DNA from: Pyrinomonadaceae bacterium
GTDB taxonomy: Bacteria > Acidobacteriota > Blastocatellia > Pyrinomonadales > Pyrinomonadaceae
Direction of reading: 5' to 3'
DNA: 9,446 bases
NCBI GenBank assembly: GCA_014379075.1
Contig: JACMMN010000134.1
Coordinates: 1 to 9,446, forward strand
Under the pieces are notes generated by a model, which was given only the letters and a program-made list of their open reading frames with translations, was not told where the DNA came from and ran no database searches. The position numbers and the translations under genes were made by a program. Below, in pieces: positions 6,679-9,446 of the stretch. Each line of letters opens with the position of its first letter. The first letter of the stretch is position 1.

Positions 6679-6832
6679 TTTGACCCGCAAGAGTTTGAAG
6701 GCAAGATGGTTTTGGTCACCGGCGGGATTTCACCTGAGAATCTGTCGACTCTGGAGTTTTTTGTACAGTCCGACTTGAGTAGACATACTGGTCAACAATG
6801 TCGGCGGATCATCTGCACCAGCGACCTCTTGA
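6679..6832 (+). pseudogene. relic of a short-chain dehydrogenase/reductase (SDR) with internal deletions
   Basis: Three conserved pieces of one SDR survive next to each other in the right order. Piece 1 (6679-6729) is FDPQEFEGKMVLVTGGI, the N-terminal strand and start of the nucleotide-binding TGG; the following GxxxGIG is gone. Piece 2 (6730-6780) is SPENLSTLEFFVQSDLS, resembling the stretch up to strand 4 with its FVQ.DLS. Piece 3 (6779-6829), one frame over, is VDILVNNVGGSSAPATS, the NNAG-motif strand, then a stop. About 35 residues between pieces 1 and 2, about 20-25 between 2 and 3, and everything after piece 3, including the catalytic YxxxK, are missing. AAGGA at 6661-6665 sits before an ACG (6673) where a start codon would be expected. 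The relic ends eight bases from the stop of the convergent PNPOx-like gene. It is a different SDR subfamily from the relic at 7435-7581. Confidence 0.75.
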
Positions 6833-6839
6833 CTTAGTA

Positions 6840-7454
6840 TCACCTTCGCTCCTTAAGTTGTTCGATCTCTGCTTCAAGTTTTTCGATTTGCTTGTAAAGT
6901 GGCTGATTCAGGATTCGGATCTCTTCCGCGGTATAACGCGGCGTGATGTGTCGGGGGCAGTTCCAATCAAAAGCCTCAACATGCAAGATCGCGGCACGTT
7001 CGATCTTGGCCTTGTAGTTTGGCATTTTCAGTTGAGCGATCATGCCGGGCACGTCCTCAGCATCCCTCATCTCTATCCGGACCAGGATCTTCAATCGCTG
7101 CTGGTTCGGATAGTCCATGAGGATCAAAGCGGCTCGATCATTCACAGATAGATTTCCAACACTGATATATTGAAGATTGCCGCCGAAATCGGCGTAAGCC
7201 AATCTTTTCGAATCCAGGACTTTTAAGAACCCTGGCGGTCCGCCGCGAAACTGGACATACGGTTGTCCATTCTCGCCCACTGTGGCGAGGTAAAAGCTGT
7301 CCCGTTCGGCGATGTACTCCATCTCTTGTTCGGTCAGCCCATAGAAATCAGGTTCACCACCCTCAAACCTTTCGTAGTTACGCCTTGTACCAAAATGCTC
7401 TTGTGCCTGTTTTACGCTCGGCGTAAACGTCAGATCAAAAAACTTGTGCGACAT
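6840..7454 (-). CDS. PNPOx-like FMN-binding split-barrel protein
   Basis: 204 residues from ATG 7454, chosen because GGAGGG (7464-7459) lies just upstream; the longer frame from 7478 would place that RBS inside the gene. Features: EQEMEYIAERDSFYLATVG (42-60), the first strand of the pyridoxamine-phosphate-oxidase-like barrel; GQPYVQFRGGPPGFLKVLD (63-81), usual in the FMN-binding part; DFGGNLQYISVGNLS (89-103); DRAALILMDYP (106-116); CPRHITPRYT (166-175), seen in the subgroup annotated as 'pyridoxamine 5'-phosphate oxidase family'; and a charged C-terminal helix, IEKLEAEIEQLKERR, that could be a coiled coil. There is no signal peptide, so it is cytoplasmic. These proteins bind FMN, sometimes F420 or haem, and few are true PNP oxidases; I infer a flavin-dependent reductase or oxidase of unknown substrate. 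The N-terminal SDR relic reads into its first codons from upstream. Confidence 0.88.
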   Translation of the reverse strand: MSHKFFDLTFTPSVKQAQEHFGTRRNYERFEGGEPDFYGLTEQEMEYIAERDSFYLATVGENGQPYVQFRGGPPGFLKVLDSKRLAYADFGGNLQYISVGNLSVNDRAALILMDYPNQQRLKILVRIEMRDAEDVPGMIAQLKMPNYKAKIERAAILHVEAFDWNCPRHITPRYTAEEIRILNQPLYKQIEKLEAEIEQLKERR

Positions 7455-7581
7455 CTTTCCCTCCATGAAAAAAGTCAACTACTAATACCCATTTGCCGCT
7501 TAGGTCAAAGCCAAGAATTAGGTCGCTTGCCTGCGTGGCAGCACCGAAACCGGAACCAATTGGCTTTTGATGTGTAAACAT
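7435..7581 (-). pseudogene. N-terminal remnant of a second short-chain dehydrogenase
   Basis: ATG 7581-7579 has GGAG (7593-7590) eight bases upstream. The first 35 residues start MFTHQKPIGSGFGAATQASD and continue to LSGKWVLVV. I know this opening (PIGSGFGA.T.A.DV..G.DLSGK) from a family of roughly 300-residue SDR oxidoreductases, where TGGYSGIG follows at once. Here the Rossmann glycine motif and all later parts are missing: after VLVV the frame reads DFFHGGKDVAQVF, which is just the PNPOx-like gene start in another frame, and stops at 7435. A deletion therefore joined the SDR start to the RBS of the next gene. The start signals look healthy, so a 48-residue peptide may still be made and may couple translation to the PNPOx-like gene. 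It follows the CNB-TrxR gene by 95 bp on the same strand. Confidence 0.78.
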
Positions 7582-7676
7582 AAATAGATCTCCAGAAATG
7601 TTCGAATAATCGATTACAAAGTCCCGATGTGACGATCTATCTATCTTATGCCGCTTCAGTCGGAGTATCTTCGTCG

Positions 7677-9377
7677 TCAAGATCCGTGAAGCACTTGATG
7701 TACAAAAGCAACCGCTACTGTACCCTCGCCAACTGCAGCCGCAACCCGCTTTGTACTTCCGGCACGAACGTCTCCGACTGCGAATATACCGGGGAGGCTA
7801 GTTTCGAGCAGATATGGATGCCTAGTAAACGGCCAGCGGCTGTTCATCAAATCTTCTTCCGAAAGGTCTGAGCCTGTTTTTATGAAACCATTCTCGTCCC
7901 GTACTAAGCAACCTTCTAACCAACTCGTGTTTGGAACCGCACCGGCCATCACAAACACATGTCTGATTGGCTGAATTTCGACCTCGTCTGTACGATTATT
8001 TCGCCAGCTTACGGTCTCAAGATGAGATCCTCCGTCAAGTTCTACGATCTCTGTGTGGGGCGTTAACACGATATTAGGACTCTGTTCGATACGTCGAATT
8101 AAGTAGCGGGACATGGTTTCGGCCAGCCCTTCGGCACGTATAAAGATATGGACACGCTTAGAAGACTGAGAAAGAAATACAGCAGCTTGACCCGCCGAGT
8201 TGCCACCGCCGACGATGACAACCTCTTCGTCGAGGCAAAGCTGGGACTCCATAAAAGTTGCTCCATAGTAGACACCGGAGCCTTGAAAGCGGGACATATT
8301 TTCCACCCTCAAACGACGATATTGAGCTCCGGTCGCGATGATAACGCTCTTCGCGCGCAATCTAACACCGTTTTCAAGGGTGATCCCGTAGGGTTTGCCG
8401 TGGCAGTCCAGCCTCGTTGCACCCTGAGCGATCAAAAGTTGAGCTCCGAATTTCTGTGCTTGCGTGTAAGCTCGCGCCGATAACTCTTGACCCGAGACTC
8501 CCATTGGGAAACCAAGGTAATTCTCGATCTTTGAACTAGAACCCGCCTGTCCGCCAGGAGAATCCGCATCCAGCATCAGTACGTCAAGCCCTTCGGAAGC
8601 TCCGTAGACGGACGCGGCGAGCCCAGCTGGACCTGCTCCGACAATGATCAGATCCCGTACATGTGTTTGTTCGATCGAATCGTTAAAGCCAAGGCATTCG
8701 GCGACCTGTTGATTGGTAGGGTTGCGGAGAGCAACTGCGTCGCGACAGATCACGACAGGAACATCATCTTCTGAAACGCCGAAATGATCGAATAGCTTTT
8801 GTACCGCGCTGTCTTCGTCGAGATCGATCGAAGAGTATGGATGATTGTTTCGAGTAAGAAATTCCCTGATACGAAGCGTGTCGGAGCAGTTACGCGAACC
8901 GATAAGAACGACGTCACCGAGCCCTTGCTTTATCATTTCGATTCGCCGCAGGATGAACGCGCGCATGAAGATGTCACTCAATTCGCCATCGTTTTGTACT
9001 AACGTAAGCAACTGTTCGCGGTCAAGCTCAATAACCTCGCCAGCCTCGCTCATCCGGATTCGTGTAAGTAGTCGCCGGCCTGAGAGCAGGTTTACTTCGC
9101 CGCTAAACATTCGCGGACCGAGCACAGCCACAATTTGAGTTGTTGTGCCCTGCGGCTGAACAATTTCGAGCTGCCCTGCCGTAACCACAAAGACACGCAC
9201 CTTTTTGTCGCCGGCCTCCGCCAGCACCTCACCACGCTCGACTTGTCGCACTAGACCAAGCCCGATCAACCGCCCGATATGAGTGTCCGAAAGCTCAGGA
9301 AACATTTCTTCCCGACGAGAGGCTCGGGACGAGATCTCAAGCAATGGAGTGTCGATCATCTCTGCACTCTTATCCAT
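7677..9377 (-). CDS. cyclic-nucleotide-binding-like, thioredoxin-like and thioredoxin-reductase-like fusion flavoprotein without CxxC
   Basis: 566 residues. Residues 24-145 form a CNB-type beta-roll (FPELSDTHIGRLIGLG, then RVFVVTAGQLEIVQPQG, FSGEVNLLSGRR, ELDREQLLTLV); the usual phosphate-binding PRAA is replaced by GRRLLTR. Residues 155-232 look like a thioredoxin/glutaredoxin-type domain (VVLIGSRNCSDTLRIREFL, VPVVIC) with a single Cys164 where a CxxC would be. Residues 240-566 are a TrxB-like reductase: FAD motif GAGPAG (247-252), GGQAG (275-279), ATG (348-350), NADPH motif GGGNSAG (390-396) and FAD-binding AVGDVRAGSTKRVAAAVGEG (533-552). The CxxC expected after GSGV is absent: the sequence is YYGATFMES. 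It is therefore probably a cytoplasmic FAD- and NAD(P)H-using oxidoreductase rather than a true thioredoxin reductase. Start 9377 has only a weak GAAAG upstream; Met7 (9359) is an alternative. The domain order is a known, poorly characterised family. Confidence 0.9.
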   Translation of the reverse strand: MDKSAEMIDTPLLEISSRASRREEMFPELSDTHIGRLIGLGLVRQVERGEVLAEAGDKKVRVFVVTAGQLEIVQPQGTTTQIVAVLGPRMFSGEVNLLSGRRLLTRIRMSEAGEVIELDREQLLTLVQNDGELSDIFMRAFILRRIEMIKQGLGDVVLIGSRNCSDTLRIREFLTRNNHPYSSIDLDEDSAVQKLFDHFGVSEDDVPVVICRDAVALRNPTNQQVAECLGFNDSIEQTHVRDLIIVGAGPAGLAASVYGASEGLDVLMLDADSPGGQAGSSSKIENYLGFPMGVSGQELSARAYTQAQKFGAQLLIAQGATRLDCHGKPYGITLENGVRLRAKSVIIATGAQYRRLRVENMSRFQGSGVYYGATFMESQLCLDEEVVIVGGGNSAGQAAVFLSQSSKRVHIFIRAEGLAETMSRYLIRRIEQSPNIVLTPHTEIVELDGGSHLETVSWRNNRTDEVEIQPIRHVFVMAGAVPNTSWLEGCLVRDENGFIKTGSDLSEEDLMNSRWPFTRHPYLLETSLPGIFAVGDVRAGSTKRVAAAVGEGTVAVAFVHQVLHGS

Positions 9378-9446
9378 TCTGTATCTTTCAGGAACTAAGC
9401 AACCTATCCTTCGTATTTGCCGCCCATGCTTACCTCATAGAGAAAC

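Noticed and set aside
9404..9446. A minus-strand frame open from the right edge, ending FLYEVSMGGKYEG and TAG, just upstream of the CNB-TrxR gene.
   Set aside because: Only 13 codons are visible. It could be the end of an upstream gene but cannot be told from chance.

Overview
The window looks like chromosomal DNA of a soil bacterium, most likely an acidobacterium. The main pointer is the left-hand gene: a Ser/Thr kinase whose kinase domain is followed by one membrane segment, a FlgO/TolB-like domain and a TPR array, an architecture common in Acidobacteriota. This assignment is an inference; no rRNA or marker gene is present. No self-evident new defence or secretion system is visible. The unusual content is a graveyard of broken genes around a tRNA-derived attachment-site relic.

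Layout. (1) 2-1834, plus strand: the C-terminal 610 residues of the kinase, cut by the window edge. (2) 2070-3597, minus strand: two decayed genes, a roughly 290-residue protein of unknown function with a HELGN motif and, after it, a roughly 197-residue putative lipoprotein. The order is reminiscent of an effector followed by a lipoprotein partner, but neither reads through. (3) 3673-3920: an integration scar. It holds the 3' half of a tRNA-Pro(GGG) on the minus strand with its CCA end, a rho-independent terminator directly behind it, and a tandem 11-bp direct repeat on each side. No integrase is in the window. (4) 4282-5467: two divergent single-domain genes, each broken by small indels, which I recognise as DUF5335-like (minus) and DUF302-like (plus). 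(5) 5499-6527: an intact, apparently exported alpha/beta hydrolase with an aspartate nucleophile. (6) 6679-7581: an intact PNPOx-like flavin protein on the minus strand with a relic of a different short-chain dehydrogenase (SDR) on each side. (7) 7677-9377, minus strand: an intact fusion of a cyclic-nucleotide-binding-like domain, a thioredoxin/glutaredoxin-like domain and a thioredoxin-reductase-like flavoprotein that lacks the CxxC redox pair.

How the parts fit. Because the tRNA fragment lies on the minus strand with its 3' end towards lower coordinates, the simplest reading is that an element once lay to the right of 3797 and the former downstream side of the tRNA gene lies to the left. 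Genes right of the scar (DUF5335, DUF302, hydrolase, two SDRs, PNPOx-like protein, CNB-TrxR fusion) are small soluble redox, stress or detoxification families and could be the eroded cargo of such an element or an eroded accessory cluster. Three large genes remain open over 204, 342 and 566 codons in the same DNA, so the broken reading frames are unlikely to come only from poor sequence. Several breaks do sit in short homopolymers, however, so read-level confirmation matters.
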